Positions 28,529 through 37,949 are shown, counted from the first letter of the stretch. The stretch: 64,000 bases of DNA from Verrucomicrobiia bacterium DG1235 (GCA_000155695.1 DS990593.1:40131-104130); one strand, 5' to 3'. Notes: generated from the sequence alone by a model not told the origin. Numbers and translations: made by a program.

Positions 28529-29422
28529 TTATCGTTTACGTAGCAGATCTCGCGCTTCGTCTAAGATTTGTTTCTCGTTTGCTGAAAGAGATCCGAATCC
28601 TTTGCTGTTGATTTTATCCAAAATGCGGTCGACCTCGCCTTTGAGGTCCTTGGTTTCTTTGGAGACGTTAACGCGATAGCTGTAGCCGGCGGAGCTTTTT
28701 GCGGTCTTGGATCGCTTAAAGAGGCCGGCGAAGGAAAGCGAAATGGTGCCTGAATTGTCGTGAGGATTCGGCAGGTAGACGTACTTATAGTAGAGGTAGC
28801 CTGCGAGCATGCCGCCTAAGTGGGCGGAGTGGGCGATGGCCGCGCCTCGAGCGGCGAAGAGTTCCTGGAAGAAGAGCCCGAGAACGGAAATCGCCAGCAT
28901 CACGTAGGCGAGGTAGCGCGGTTTGACGCGTATGGGGAGCACGAAGAAGAGCAGAAGTTGGATCTCGCGGTCTGGGTAGAGGCAGGCGAAGAAGGTGAGC
29001 AGGGCGAATACGGCGGCGGATGCTCCGATGACCGATCCTGCGCCGGACTGAAAACTAGCTACGAACCAAAGAATGGCTCCGACGAACGAGGCGCCGAAAT
29101 AGAGCTGGAGGAATCGGCTTTGCCCCAAGACAGGAAGCACGGCTCGTCCAAGAAAGAAGACCCCTAGCATGTTTCCGATGAGGTGGAGTGGCAGGCCGTT
29201 TGAGACTTTGTGCAGGAAGGAGTAGGTGATGGGGGTCCAAATCATCCCGCTTTGCAGCGAGTCGGAGTGAAAGGCGAAGAAGTTGCCGATGTAGCCAGGG
29301 CCGCCTTCACGATCGAAGATGTTTTGCAGTACAAATACGGCAATGTTGGCTCCGATGATCCAAATGAGGGTTTTCTTCGCTTTTTCCTCAAAGCTGGTGG
29401 TCATGTAGGATCTGTCGTACAT
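28529..29422 (-). CDS. Rhomboid family intramembrane serine protease
   Basis: From ATG 29422 the 297-residue protein has six membrane helices. They carry the rhomboid catalytic Ser135 in VIGASAAVFALL and His201 in AHSAHLGGMLAG, plus the HLIGNMLGVFFLG segment of helix 2. It cleaves transmembrane substrates within the membrane. The soluble C-terminal tail (about 225-297) is basic and ends NEKQILDEARDLLRKR, a helical segment common in bacterial rhomboids of this type. A TTG one codon upstream is possible. It lies about 150 bases upstream of prc on the same strand. Confidence 0.93.
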   Translation of the reverse strand: MYDRSYMTTSFEEKAKKTLIWIIGANIAVFVLQNIFDREGGPGYIGNFFAFHSDSLQSGMIWTPITYSFLHKVSNGLPLHLIGNMLGVFFLGRAVLPVLGQSRFLQLYFGASFVGAILWFVASFQSGAGSVIGASAAVFALLTFFACLYPDREIQLLLFFVLPIRVKPRYLAYVMLAISVLGLFFQELFAARGAAIAHSAHLGGMLAGYLYYKYVYLPNPHDNSGTISLSFAGLFKRSKTAKSSAGYSYRVNVSKETKDLKGEVDRILDKINSKGFGSLSANEKQILDEARDLLRKR

Positions 29423-29588
29423 CAAGTTGTTGGGTAGGCCGGTCTAAAGTCGCTGCTTTTCTGTTTATTTCAAGGGAAGACGTTTCGATTAAATCGCGCT
29501 ATTGCGCCCGAGCCTTAGAAATATCTCTGCTCGGGTGAAGTTAGTAGAGATTTAGGCAAGCGGATGGACCGCCCGACTAAGACTAAGT

Positions 29589-30692
29589 TCAGTTGTTGAA
29601 GCGGAAAAGCGCGACATCTCCATCCTTGAAGTGGTATTCTTTTCCTTCGAGGCGATATTTGCCGGCGTCGCGGGCTGCGGAAACGCTGCCGAGAGAGGAA
29701 AGGTCTAGGTAGGAGACGATCTCGGCCTTGATGAAGCCTTTTTCGAAATCGGTATGGATCACTCCAGCGCACTGGGGAGCGGTCATGCCGTCCTCGAAGG
29801 TCCAGGCTCGAACTTCTTTCTCGCCGGCGGTGAAGTATGTTTTGAGGCCGAGAAGGGAATAGGTTTCGCGAATGAGCAGCGATACCCCTGAGTCTTCGAC
29901 GCCGAGATCGGCGAGAAATTCGCCGGCCTCTTCTGGAGGAAGGTCGATGAGCTCGGACTCAATTTGGGCGGATATGACAACGCAGCCTGCGTCGTGAGCA
30001 GTTTTCGCGTAGTCGCGGACTTTGGTGACGAATGGATTGGATTCGGCGTCTGCGAGATCGTCCTCCATCACGTTTGCCGCGTAGATGACGGCCTTGGACG
30101 AGAGAAGGTGGAGTCCGCGAAGGATTTCTTGCTCCTCCTTGCTCATTTCAAGCGTGTTGGCAGGCTTGCCTTCGTTGAAGTGGGGGAGGAGGCGCTCAAT
30201 CAGCTCGACGGTGGCGGCAGCTTCCTTGTCGCCGGAACGGACTTTTTTGACGAGCTTCTCTTTCTGGCGCTCGACGGATTCCAGGTCCGAGAGAATGAGT
30301 TCTGTATTGATGACCTCGATGTCGCGAATGGGGTCGACGTCGCCCATGCTGTGCACGATGTCGTCGTTTTCGAAGCAGCGAACCACTTGGACGATGGCGT
30401 CCGTTTCGCGAATGTTGGCGAGGAACTTGTTGCCTAGGCCCTCGCCCTTGCTGGCTCCGGCGACGAGTCCGGCGATGTCGACGAATTCGATGGCGGCGGG
30501 GATGACCACGTTTGTGCCGGCTATCTCTTGGAGTACCTGCAGGCGGGCATCCGGCACGTTGACGACTCCCACGTTGGGGTCGATGGTGCAGAATGGATAG
30601 TTCGCCGACTCCGCCTTGCGTGTGCGAGTGAGCGCGTTGAACAATGTGGACTTGCCAACATTAGGGAGACCGACGATACCAGCTTTCAGCAT
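29589..30692 (-). CDS. ychF: Redox-regulated ATPase/GTPase YchF (OBG family)
   Basis: The 367-residue protein starts MLKAGIVGLPNVGKSTLFNA (Walker A at residues 6-14). It has DIAGLVAGASKGEGLGNKFL in the G3 region, a coiled-coil insertion, and a C-terminal TGS-like domain with VRAWTFEDGMTAPQCAGVIH and LEGKEYHFKDGDVALFRFN. YchF hydrolyses ATP better than GTP and associates with ribosomes. The TTG at 30731 would add 13 non-conserved residues and was not used. The gene is divergent from rpsP with 93 bases between starts. Confidence 0.96.
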   Translation of the reverse strand: MLKAGIVGLPNVGKSTLFNALTRTRKAESANYPFCTIDPNVGVVNVPDARLQVLQEIAGTNVVIPAAIEFVDIAGLVAGASKGEGLGNKFLANIRETDAIVQVVRCFENDDIVHSMGDVDPIRDIEVINTELILSDLESVERQKEKLVKKVRSGDKEAAATVELIERLLPHFNEGKPANTLEMSKEEQEILRGLHLLSSKAVIYAANVMEDDLADAESNPFVTKVRDYAKTAHDAGCVVISAQIESELIDLPPEEAGEFLADLGVEDSGVSLLIRETYSLLGLKTYFTAGEKEVRAWTFEDGMTAPQCAGVIHTDFEKGFIKAEIVSYLDLSSLGSVSAARDAGKYRLEGKEYHFKDGDVALFRFNN

Positions 30693-30785
30693 AAGGGCGG
30701 AAAGACCATTGAATTGGTTGTTGCTTGACAAGATTCATTTTTGATTAATCTTCGCCACCTTTTCCAATTTCTAGGACACTCAAAG

Positions 30786-31055
30786 ATGGCACTTAAGATC
30801 AAACTTCAACGCGCAGGCGCAACACACGAACCAGTCTACCGAGTAGTGGTAGCGGAAGCACGCGGACGCCGCGACGGTCGCTTCGTTGAAAAGCTCGGTA
30901 CTTACCTGCCGAAGCAGAAGGACGCAGCTAAGCAGCTCGAGCTCGATGTAGCTCGCGCCGAGTACTGGATGTCAGTAGGCGCTCAGCCAACCGACACTTC
31001 TAATTCGCTGATCAAGCGCGCTCGCAAAGAGCAGGCAGCATCTGCCGAAGCGTAA
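30786..31055 (+). CDS. rpsP: 30S ribosomal protein S16
   Basis: The 89-residue protein begins MALKIKLQRAGATHEPVYRV and contains VAEARGRRDGRFVEKLGTY, the S16 signature. It is an early-binding protein of the 30S subunit. The ATG at 30786 is the conserved start; the longer frame from 30741 is spurious. A terminator follows directly, separating it from trmD, and the usual rimM gene between the two is missing here. Confidence 0.97.
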   Translation: MALKIKLQRAGATHEPVYRVVVAEARGRRDGRFVEKLGTYLPKQKDAAKQLELDVARAEYWMSVGAQPTDTSNSLIKRARKEQAASAEA

Positions 31056-31091
31056 GGCTGAGGGCTTGTCCCGAAAGCTTCGTATTTCTAG

Positions 31092-31124
31092 GCCCGGCTT
31101 CTTCGGAATCGCCGGGTTTTTTAT
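31092..31124 (+). terminator. Terminator after rpsP
   Basis: Stem CCCGGC/GCCGGG with a TTCTTCGGAATC loop that can form an inner UUCG hairpin, followed by six Ts. It lies 37 bases past the rpsP stop. Confidence 0.9.
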
Positions 31125-31186
31125 TTCCAGGCTCGAAGTAGCAACACTATATAATAGCGGCTAGGGTTTCGCCGCTCCTCCGTTTC

Positions 31187-31864
31187 ATGAAGATCGATGT
31201 TTTGACCTTGTTTCCTCAGATGCTCGATGGGTTTTTGTCCGAGAGCATGATTGGACGCGGGGTGACAAACGGGATTCTCGAGGTGGACGTGCATAATTTG
31301 CGCGACTGGTCGAAGGGGAAGCACAACCAAGTCGATGATCGGCCGTTTGGAGGGGGCGCTGGAATGGTGCTGATGCCCGAGCCGCTTTTTGACGCGATCG
31401 AGGAGATTCAGACGCCGCAGACGCACAGGATCTACCTGGCTCCGGATGGAGATCCGCTTACGCCGGAGTTGGCTCGGAATTTGGCGAAGAAGGAGCGGTT
31501 ACTGCTTGTTAGCGGTCACTACGAGGGAATCGACGATCGCGTACGCGAAAACTTGATCGATCAGGAGGTCAGTATCGGGGATTATGTGCTGACGAACGGG
31601 ACGCTTGCGGCGGCGGTTTTGATCGACTGTTTAAGCCGGTTTTTGCCCGGATTTTTAGGGGAAGAAAAGTCATTGACTAACGAAAGCTTCCAAGACAACT
31701 TGCTCGACTTTCCACAATTCACGCGCCCAGCGGTGTTCAGAAACATGCCAATTCCGGAGGTTCTACTCTCTGGAAATCATGCGGAAATCGACAAGTGGCG
31801 GCAGCGAGAGCGGGAAGAGAGAACGCGAAAACGCAGACCAGATTTATTAGAGGATTCACCATGA
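31187..31864 (+). CDS. trmD: tRNA (guanine37-N1)-methyltransferase
   Basis: The 225-residue SPOUT-class enzyme methylates G37 of tRNAs with a G36 using S-adenosylmethionine. Features are MKIDVLTLFPQMLDGFLSES at the start, VDDRPFGGGAGMVLMPEPLF, the trefoil-knot region LVSGHYEGIDDRV, and YVLTNGTLAAAVLIDCLSRF. Its last codons overlap the rplS start in an ATGA arrangement, so the two are translationally coupled. The protein ends in a basic Arg-rich tail. Confidence 0.97.
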   Translation: MKIDVLTLFPQMLDGFLSESMIGRGVTNGILEVDVHNLRDWSKGKHNQVDDRPFGGGAGMVLMPEPLFDAIEEIQTPQTHRIYLAPDGDPLTPELARNLAKKERLLLVSGHYEGIDDRVRENLIDQEVSIGDYVLTNGTLAAAVLIDCLSRFLPGFLGEEKSLTNESFQDNLLDFPQFTRPAVFRNMPIPEVLLSGNHAEIDKWRQREREERTRKRRPDLLEDSP

Positions 31865-32226
31865 ACGCAGTAGTTAACGAAGTAACAAAACAGCATCTCA
31901 AGGCGGACGTAGCCCCATTCAAGGTAGGCGACGGCGTCAAGGTCCACACTCGCGTGGTGGAAGGCGACAAAGAGCGTATCCAGATTTTCGCTGGCATCGT
32001 AATCGCTCGCAAGGGATCTGGCATCAACAAGACCTTCACGGTTCGTCGTATTTCCTATGGCGAAGGCGTTGAGAAGGTTTTTCCGGTTCACAGCCCGCTC
32101 GTTGACAAGATCGAAATCGACAAGGAGTCCAAGACGATGCGCGCTCGCATGTACTACCTCCGTGACCTCATCGGCAAGAAAGCGATGCAGGTTAAGGAAA
32201 AGCGTCTCGCCAAGGGCAAGCACTAG
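31861..32226 (+). CDS. rplS: 50S ribosomal protein L19
   Basis: The 121-residue L19 contains FKVGDGVKVHTRVVEGDKER, IQIFAGIVIARKGSG and FTVRRISYGEGVEKVFPVHS, diagnostic of the family. It contacts the subunit interface. Start ATG 31861 overlaps the trmD stop and has an AGAGG ribosome-binding site 8 bases upstream. A strong terminator follows. Confidence 0.97.
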   Translation: MNAVVNEVTKQHLKADVAPFKVGDGVKVHTRVVEGDKERIQIFAGIVIARKGSGINKTFTVRRISYGEGVEKVFPVHSPLVDKIEIDKESKTMRARMYYLRDLIGKKAMQVKEKRLAKGKH

Positions 32227-32253
32227 TCCGATTCGCGGAAATTATTTTAGGAA

Positions 32254-32283
32254 GGCCGTCTCTTACCGAGACGGCTTTTTTTG
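32254..32283 (+). terminator. Terminator after rplS
   Basis: 8-bp stem GCCGTCTC/GAGACGGC, loop of five bases, then seven Ts. Confidence 0.92.
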
Positions 32284-32502
32284 TGTCGAGAAATAGAGCT
32301 GATATCGACATCCGAAGAGTAAAACGGTCTCATTATTAGACTGGTTCGGGTTTGCCTTGAGAGCTGTTCATTCGACGGGCAACGTCGGGCCTCAGTTCAA
32401 CGGTTCAAGAGATCTTTGTGACCTTGAGACTTGAAACGAAGCAGTGGGCGCGGATGCTCATGGCCTCTCATTTTTGAAAAGAATTACCCTCTGATTTTTA
32501 CT

Positions 32503-34476
32503 ATGAACAAAGAACTCCTCCAAAAAGCCGCTACTCAAGCGCGTGGACTTGCGATCGACGCAGTTCACGCCTGTTCCTCCGGGCATCTCGGACTTCCGCT
32601 CGGAGCCGCCGAAATCGGTTCCGTCCTTTTTGGCGACGCGCTGAGTATTAATCCAGATGAACCTCGTTGGGTGAACCGCGATCGGTTCGTGCTCTCGGCG
32701 GGACACGGAAGCATGTTCATCTACAGCTGGCTTCACTTGGCTGGCTTCGATCTTCCGCTGGAGGAAGTTAAGAATTTCCGTCAACTCCACTCGAAGACTC
32801 CGGGCCATCCCGAGTATATGGAGACTCCAGGCGTGGAAGCGACATCCGGTCCTCTCGGTCAAGGCGTAGGCAATGGTGTCGGTTTCGCCATTTCTGGAAA
32901 AATGGCGGCGGCTCGCTTCAATACAGCTGAGCATGCGATTATCGATAGTCACATCGTCGTGCTAGCGGGCGATGGTTGCTTGCAGGAAGGCGTCGCTCAG
33001 GAAGCTTCCGCCCTAGCGGGGCACCTTAAGCTCGATAACCTCATCCTTTTCTACGATTCCAATGACGTGACCCTTGATGCCATGGCTGAAAAGAGCCAGA
33101 GCGAGGACACGGCTAAGCGCTACGAAGCGATGGGCTGGAACGTAGTAACCGTTGATGGGCACGATCTCGAAGCGGTTTCTTCGGCTTATGCGGCTGCGAA
33201 GGCTGCGACTGGCAAGCCGCAGTTTATTATATGCAAGACTGAGATTGGCCGTGGTATTCCCGAGGTCGCTGGAACGAGCGCGGGACACGGCGAGGGTGGG
33301 GCGAAATTCGCCGAGGCCGCCCGCAAGGGGCTTGGTCTGCCGGAAGAGACTTTCCACGTTTCCGAAGACGTTCGCGAATATTTCGAGGGTAAGAAGGCTG
33401 AGCGTGTGGCTGCCTATGGGGCGTGGCTTGAAACTTACACGGCTTGGAAGGTTGCGAACCCAGAGTTGGCGGCTCAGCTCGAAGCGGGCGCGAGCGCTCC
33501 GGTAGATGTCGACGAGCTTTTTGCGGCGATCCCGGTTACTGCCGAGGATACGAAAGCTGCGACTCGTGGCTCTGGTTCTTCGGTGCTTCAGCCAATTGCG
33601 AAGGCGCGTCCGGAGTTGATTTCTGGGAGCGCGGATTTGCATGGCTCCACCAAGAATTACATCAAAGACGGCGGTGATTTCCTTCCCGGTAGTGAGACCG
33701 GTCGCAATCTGCTCTTCGGTATTCGCGAGCATGCGATGGGCGCGTTGATGAACGGTATCGCGTATGACGGGATTTTCCGAGCGTCGGGAGCGACTTTCAT
33801 GGTCTTCGCTGACTATTGCCGCCCATCGATTCGTTTGGCGGCCTTGGCTGGTCTGCCAACCATCTACATCTTCACGCACGATTCTGTCGGAGTAGGCGAG
33901 GATGGTCCAACGCACCAGCCTGTTGAAACGGTGTCCGGTCTGCGGGTGATTCCAAATCTCGACGTGATTCGTCCGGGGGATGCGGAAGAGACCGCGGGGG
34001 CATTTGTCGCGGCGATGGAACGCATGAGCGGTCCGACGATGCTTTCGCTTACGCGCCAGAATATCCCGAATATAAATACGGTTTCAGCAGATGTGCGTCG
34101 AAAGGGAGTTCTCAAGGGTGGCTACGTCATCAAGAAGGAAACGGCCGCTCTGGAAACTATAATTATCGCGACCGGTTCAGAGCTGCAGCACGCGGTCAAG
34201 GCGGCTGAAGAGCTTGGTGCTGGAACGCGTGTCGTTTCGATGCCGTCGATGTTGCGTTTCGATTCGCAGAGCGCGGATTATCGCGAATCGGTTCTGCCGA
34301 AGTCCTGCACGAAGCGCATCGCCATCGAAGCTGGCGTTTCGGCGCTTTGGTACAAATACGTCGGCCTTGAAGGCAAGGTTATTGGAATCGACCGTTTTGG
34401 CATCAGCGCTCCAGGCGATACAGTGATGGCCGAGCTAGGGATCACTCCTGAGTCAATTGTGGCGGCTGCCAAATAA
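32503..34476 (+). CDS. tkt: Transketolase
   Basis: The 657-residue enzyme moves two-carbon ketol units in the pentose phosphate pathway using thiamine diphosphate. Visible features are [19 protein letters not shown], the ThDP-binding [19 protein letters not shown]...YDSNDVTLD segment, the middle domain with the acidic [20 protein letters not shown] (catalytic Glu in IREH), and [19 protein letters not shown]-terminal Rossmann-like domain closes it. ATG 32503 is the conserved start; a longer frame from 32431 adds non-homologous residues. It is a single-gene unit ending in a terminator. Confidence 0.96.
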   Translation: MNKELLQKAATQARGLAIDAVHACSSGHLGLPLGAAEIGSVLFGDALSINPDEPRWVNRDRFVLSAGHGSMFIYSWLHLAGFDLPLEEVKNFRQLHSKTPGHPEYMETPGVEATSGPLGQGVGNGVGFAISGKMAAARFNTAEHAIIDSHIVVLAGDGCLQEGVAQEASALAGHLKLDNLILFYDSNDVTLDAMAEKSQSEDTAKRYEAMGWNVVTVDGHDLEAVSSAYAAAKAATGKPQFIICKTEIGRGIPEVAGTSAGHGEGGAKFAEAARKGLGLPEETFHVSEDVREYFEGKKAERVAAYGAWLETYTAWKVANPELAAQLEAGASAPVDVDELFAAIPVTAEDTKAATRGSGSSVLQPIAKARPELISGSADLHGSTKNYIKDGGDFLPGSETGRNLLFGIREHAMGALMNGIAYDGIFRASGATFMVFADYCRPSIRLAALAGLPTIYIFTHDSVGVGEDGPTHQPVETVSGLRVIPNLDVIRPGDAEETAGAFVAAMERMSGPTMLSLTRQNIPNINTVSADVRRKGVLKGGYVIKKETAALETIIIATGSELQHAVKAAEELGAGTRVVSMPSMLRFDSQSADYRESVLPKSCTKRIAIEAGVSALWYKYVGLEGKVIGIDRFGISAPGDTVMAELGITPESIVAAAK

Positions 34477-34498
34477 GGACTCAAGAGCAAGTAATTTG

Positions 34499-34534
34499 GA
34501 GGCCTCGGGGACGAAGAGTTCTCGAGGCCTTTTT
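34499..34534 (+). terminator. Terminator after tkt
   Basis: 8-bp stem AGGCCTCG/CGAGGCCT with a 15-base loop, followed by TTTTTG. Confidence 0.85.
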
Positions 34535-34695
34535 GCGGCTCTGAGATCCTTCTTGTAAGGGTATCCACTACAATCGGTGTAAAGCTTTCTCCACAAGTTC
34601 GCTGCAAGCTCTTACTCTAGGGCTTTCTGCTTGTGTGAGTGATTTAAGTTGAGTGGGATTGCGCCGTTCCCTAACCGACTCGTTTGAAATAAATT

Positions 34696-35322
34696 ATGAA
34701 TTACCAATCACCTGCAGCGTGGGGCTCGGCTGTTATGCGGCGGCGCTCTCTCAGTCAATTTTCCCTTCTTTTTCTACTTTTTTTGGCCTCGATTCTCAGG
34801 GTCTCTGGTCAGAGTGAAGAACAGCCACTAGAAAAGTTCATTCTGCAAGCAGAGGATCAGCTCCGGATCACTTTCCCGGGCGCCCCGGAGTTGGATGCGA
34901 ACATTCAGGTGCGACGTGACGGTGTCATTTCCGTGCCCATAATTGGGGAAATCGTGGCTGCCGGCAAAACGCCTACTGAGCTAGAGAATTTACTAGCCGA
35001 TAAATTTGAGAACCAGCTCGTATCAAATGAAGTGATGGTAGTGGTCCTCGAGTCCTATTTCACTTATTATTTGGAAGGTGAAGTCCGAAGTCCTGGTATC
35101 ATTAGGTCCTTTCGTCAATTGTCTGTCTTGGAGGCGATTATCGCGGCGGGCGGCATAAACAAAGTCACTGGAAAGATGAAGTCTGTAGTCGTGATACGTC
35201 GAAAGGGCGACAAGTACCAGCATTTCGAATTGGACCTCGCGGCAATCATTGACGGCAAGAAGGACGGGGCTTTTGTGCTCGATTCGCACGATATCGTTTC
35301 TGTCCCGCAGAGAGTCTGGTAG
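34696..35322 (+). CDS. Polysaccharide export protein (Wza-like, Poly_export plus SLBB)
   Basis: The 208-residue protein has an N-terminal signal sequence (SLSQFSLLFLLFLASILRVSG) without an obvious lipobox. The polysaccharide export motif follows: FILQAEDQLRITFPGAPELD and VRRDGVISVPIIGEIVAAGK. One SLBB domain (YLEGEVRSPGIIRSFRQLSV) comes next, ending DSHDIVSVPQRVW. It would form the outer-membrane/periplasmic exit ring for exopolysaccharide. It is shorter than E. coli Wza, having one SLBB domain and no C-terminal amphipathic helix. It begins the polysaccharide gene section and lies 37 bases before a dTDP-sugar reductase-like gene. Confidence 0.88.
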   Translation: MNYQSPAAWGSAVMRRRSLSQFSLLFLLFLASILRVSGQSEEQPLEKFILQAEDQLRITFPGAPELDANIQVRRDGVISVPIIGEIVAAGKTPTELENLLADKFENQLVSNEVMVVVLESYFTYYLEGEVRSPGIIRSFRQLSVLEAIIAAGGINKVTGKMKSVVVIRRKGDKYQHFELDLAAIIDGKKDGAFVLDSHDIVSVPQRVW

Positions 35323-35359
35323 TTTTTTCTTTTATATCTAATCCAGTATATACTCAGTC

Positions 35360-36280
35360 ATGATCGTACTTGTAGGATCCACCGGCTATGTCGGTACCGC
35401 ATTTCGCCAACTCCTAGAAAAAAAGGGAGTTGAATTCAAAACGCTCAGTGGTCGCGCCGTGGCCAACGGTTCTCAGCAGGAGTTTTCCGATGCTTTGAAG
35501 GGTTTGGGCGCAAAGTTCCTTATCAATTGCGCCGGCTACACGGGGAAACCGAATGTCGATGCCTGCGAGCTAGACAAAGGCAATTGTTTGGATGGAAACG
35601 CTGTATTGCCGGGATTGATACGCGAGGTTTGCTCTGATCTTTCGATTGGCTGGGGGCATGTTTCGAGCGGTTGCATCTTCGGAGGTGAGCGCCCAGGTGG
35701 CGGCGGATGGTGTGAAGACGACGCTCCAAATTTTTCGTTTCGCAAGCCTCCTTGCTCTTTTTACAGTGGCACTAAGGCGCTCGGGGAGGAAGTTCTAGGC
35801 TACCGCGAAGTTGATCGTGGCGAAGGCGAATGGCCAGCTTGGGAGCATGAAGGAACGCCTGAGGGTTATGTATGGAGATTGCGGATACCGTTCAATCATA
35901 TTGATAATCCGAGAAACTATCTAACGAAGGTGCAAACCTACGCGACTCTTCTTGAGGCGACGAATTCCCTAAGTCAGCTGGAAGACTTTGTCACCGCCTG
36001 TTTCGAGTGTTTCGAGAAGGAGGTTCCTTACGGCATCTACAACGTTACCAATCCGGGAGCAGTCACTACGTCGCAAGTCGTTGATCTGATTAAAAAGTCG
36101 GGAGTGAACAACAAGGATTTTCAGTTTTTCGCTGACGAAGCGGATTTCATGTCGAAGGCAGCCAAGACACCTCGCTCAAATTGCGTGCTGGATGACAGTA
36201 AGTTAAAGAACGCCGGAGTTTTAATGCGAACGGCTGAAGAAGCTCTCGAATGGTCGCTCGCTCATTGGAAAAAGGCTTAG
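35360..36280 (+). CDS. NAD(P)-dependent sugar-nucleotide reductase/epimerase, RfbD-like
   Basis: The 306-residue extended SDR protein has an N-terminal Rossmann motif (VLVGSTGYVGTAFRQLLEKK) and the catalytic YSGTKALGEEVLG (YxxxK). The order of segments (LINCAGYTGKPNVDACE, HVSSGCIFGG) resembles dTDP-4-dehydrorhamnose reductase. The assignment is tentative: the GGERPGGGGWCEDD insert is unusual, and no rfbC epimerase is in the window. It lies directly before rfbB and rfbA, which fits work on a dTDP-hexose. Confidence 0.75.
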   Translation: MIVLVGSTGYVGTAFRQLLEKKGVEFKTLSGRAVANGSQQEFSDALKGLGAKFLINCAGYTGKPNVDACELDKGNCLDGNAVLPGLIREVCSDLSIGWGHVSSGCIFGGERPGGGGWCEDDAPNFSFRKPPCSFYSGTKALGEEVLGYREVDRGEGEWPAWEHEGTPEGYVWRLRIPFNHIDNPRNYLTKVQTYATLLEATNSLSQLEDFVTACFECFEKEVPYGIYNVTNPGAVTTSQVVDLIKKSGVNNKDFQFFADEADFMSKAAKTPRSNCVLDDSKLKNAGVLMRTAEEALEWSLAHWKKA

Positions 36281-36328
36281 CTGAAGCCGAAAAACCTCCT
36301 AGTCCTCATATTTCTAATACAATCCCTC

Positions 36329-36355
36329 TTTGCGATTTCTGCGTCCTTAGCGGTT
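36329..36355 (-). repeat. Degenerate GCGAAA-type intergenic repeat, reverse copy
   Basis: On the minus strand it reads AACCGCTAAGGACGCAGAAA followed by TCGCAAAG. It has the AACCGC-TAA-G-CGC-GAAA pattern shared with the copies at 37493, 37911, 38855, 42527 and 42611. Confidence 0.6.
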
Positions 36356-36373
36356 CAAATCCTATAAATTAAT

Positions 36374-37480
36374 ATGAACTCAATTCTCGTTACTGGTGGT
36401 TGTGGCTTCATCGGCTCCAACTTCGTTCGCGTTCTTCTTCGAGATGATGCGAAACTGCTCAAGGCGAAAGGCTTTGATAAAATTATTAACGTTGATTCGC
36501 TTACCTACGCCGGAAATCCAGCTAATTTAAGCGACCTGGAGAAATCTGACGCGTATGTTTTTTCGCATAGCAGTATACTCGATCAGGATACAATAGCCTC
36601 TTTGATCAAGGAGCACAGCGTTTCTGCGATTGTACACTTTGCGGCCGAGAGTCATGTAGATCGTTCCATAGACACGCCCGAGCCGTTTGTGGAAACGAAT
36701 GTAACGGGTACGCTTCGCATGTTGGAAGCGGCTCGGCATCACTGGGCGAAGCTCGAAGGAGCGGAAAAGGAAGCGTTTCGTTTTCTTCACGTATCCACCG
36801 ATGAGGTGTTCGGTACGCTGGGTCCGAATGATCCGGCGTTTTGTGAAACGACACCGTACGCGCCGAATAGTCCCTATTCAGCGTCGAAGGCTTCCAGCGA
36901 CTTTTTGGTGCGCGCTTATTTCCACACTTACGGTTTCCCGGTAGTCACAACGAATTGTTCGAACAACTACGGGCCCTTCCAGTTTCCTGAGAAACTGATT
37001 CCGCTTGTTACGCTTAATGCCTTAGAGGCAAAGTCGCTTCCGATTTATGGGGACGGCAAACAAATCCGAGACTGGTTGTTTGTGGAAGATCATTGCACCG
37101 GTATTCTGGCGGCTCTGGAAAAGGGAGCGTTGGGCGAGACCTATTGTATTGGCGGTCGCAGCGAAATGGAGAATATCCAGATCGTTAAGCGTATCTGCTC
37201 CTTGCTAGACGAATTGGCTCCAATCTCTGAAAACGAAAACGCGAAAAAAGCAGGTATCGAAAGATACGAAGACTTGATTACCTACGTAAAGGATAGGCCT
37301 GGTCATGATCGCCGCTATGCAATCAATTGCGAGCGCAGCGAGAAGGAGTGCGGCTGGGTGCCAGCTGAAACATTTGATAGCGGAATCCGAAAAACCGTTC
37401 AGTGGTACTTGGATAACCAGGACTGGTGTCGCGATATCGCTGAGAAAAAGTACGCCCGGGAGCGCTTGGGGAATTCTTAA
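36374..37480 (+). CDS. rfbB: dTDP-glucose 4,6-dehydratase
   Basis: The 368-residue extended SDR enzyme converts dTDP-glucose to dTDP-4-keto-6-deoxyglucose. It has SILVTGGCGFIGSNFVRVLL (NAD binding), HFAAESHVDRSIDTPEPFVE, LHVSTDEVFGTLG with the dehydratase Asp-Glu pair, and PYSASKASSDFLVRAY (YxxxK). It contains an INVDSLTYAGNPANLSDLE segment typical of RmlB. The product could feed rhamnose or, with the WecE-like enzyme at 58 kb, 4-amino-4,6-dideoxygalactose. A GxxExxY gene separates it from rfbA. Confidence 0.96.
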   Translation: MNSILVTGGCGFIGSNFVRVLLRDDAKLLKAKGFDKIINVDSLTYAGNPANLSDLEKSDAYVFSHSSILDQDTIASLIKEHSVSAIVHFAAESHVDRSIDTPEPFVETNVTGTLRMLEAARHHWAKLEGAEKEAFRFLHVSTDEVFGTLGPNDPAFCETTPYAPNSPYSASKASSDFLVRAYFHTYGFPVVTTNCSNNYGPFQFPEKLIPLVTLNALEAKSLPIYGDGKQIRDWLFVEDHCTGILAALEKGALGETYCIGGRSEMENIQIVKRICSLLDELAPISENENAKKAGIERYEDLITYVKDRPGHDRRYAINCERSEKECGWVPAETFDSGIRKTVQWYLDNQDWCRDIAEKKYARERLGNS

Positions 37481-37492
37481 GGGGCTGTTTTT

Positions 37493-37521
37493 ACCGCGAA
37501 ATACGCTAAAGACCGCGAAAA
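37493..37521 (+). repeat. Left inverted repeat flanking the GxxExxY gene
   Basis: This 29-base element (ACCGCGAAATACGCTAAAGA then CCGCGAAAA) abuts the GxxExxY start codon. Its reverse complement matches 24 of 29 bases of the element at 37911-37939. Confidence 0.75.
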
Positions 37522-37949
37522 TGGCTGAGTTGATATTAAAAGATGAATGCTACCGAGTGGTTGGTGCTTGTTTTGAGGTTTATAAAGAAAAGGGAAATGG
37601 TTTTCACGAGGCAGTTTATCAAGAATGCCTTGAGATTGAATTTGAGTTGAGTGCGGTTCCTTCTGTTGCTCAATTGCCCTTGAGTCTTGAATACAAAGGT
37701 AAATTACTTTCTCAAAAGTACATACCTGATTTTCTGTGCTTCGATCAGATTGTTTTGGAAATCAAGGCAGTGAAAGCTCTCTTTGATGATCATCGCGCAC
37801 AGTTAATAAACTACCTTCGAGCGACAGGAAAGCCTTTGGGTTTACTCGTCAATTTCGCCTCTTTTCCGAAACTAGAATGGGAGAGGATAGCTTATACGAC
37901 CCGAATCTGGTTTTCGCGATTTTTCGCGTATCTAGCGGTTAGAAACTAA
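37521..37949 (+). CDS. GxxExxY protein (PD-(D/E)XK nuclease-like)
   Basis: The 142-residue protein carries the family motif [17 protein letters not shown] (G..E..Y) and a PD-(D/E)XK-like core: [20 protein letters not shown] with Asp and Glu-x-Lys. [22 protein letters not shown] follows, also typical. Its biochemical function is unknown. The ATG at 37521 overlaps the left repeat by one base, and the last coding segment ([10 protein letters not shown]) is itself written by the right inverted repeat. Position inside an rfbB-rfbA pair and the flanking repeats suggest an inserted element. Codon use is AT-richer than its neighbours. Confidence 0.85.
   Translation: MAELILKDECYRVVGACFEVYKEKGNGFHEAVYQECLEIEFELSAVPSVAQLPLSLEYKGKLLSQKYIPDFLCFDQIVLEIKAVKALFDDHRAQLINYLRATGKPLGLLVNFASFPKLEWERIAYTTRIWFSRFFAYLAVRN
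37911..37940 (-). repeat. Right inverted repeat flanking the GxxExxY gene
   Basis: The reverse complement reads AACCGCTAGATACGCGAAAA then ATCGCGAAAA. It pairs with the element at 37493 across a 389-base interior and lies inside the 3' end of the coding sequence. Confidence 0.75.

Noticed and set aside
37305-37520. Long N-terminal extension of the GxxExxY protein
   Set aside because: The extension overlaps the end of rfbB in another frame and precedes the conserved family start.
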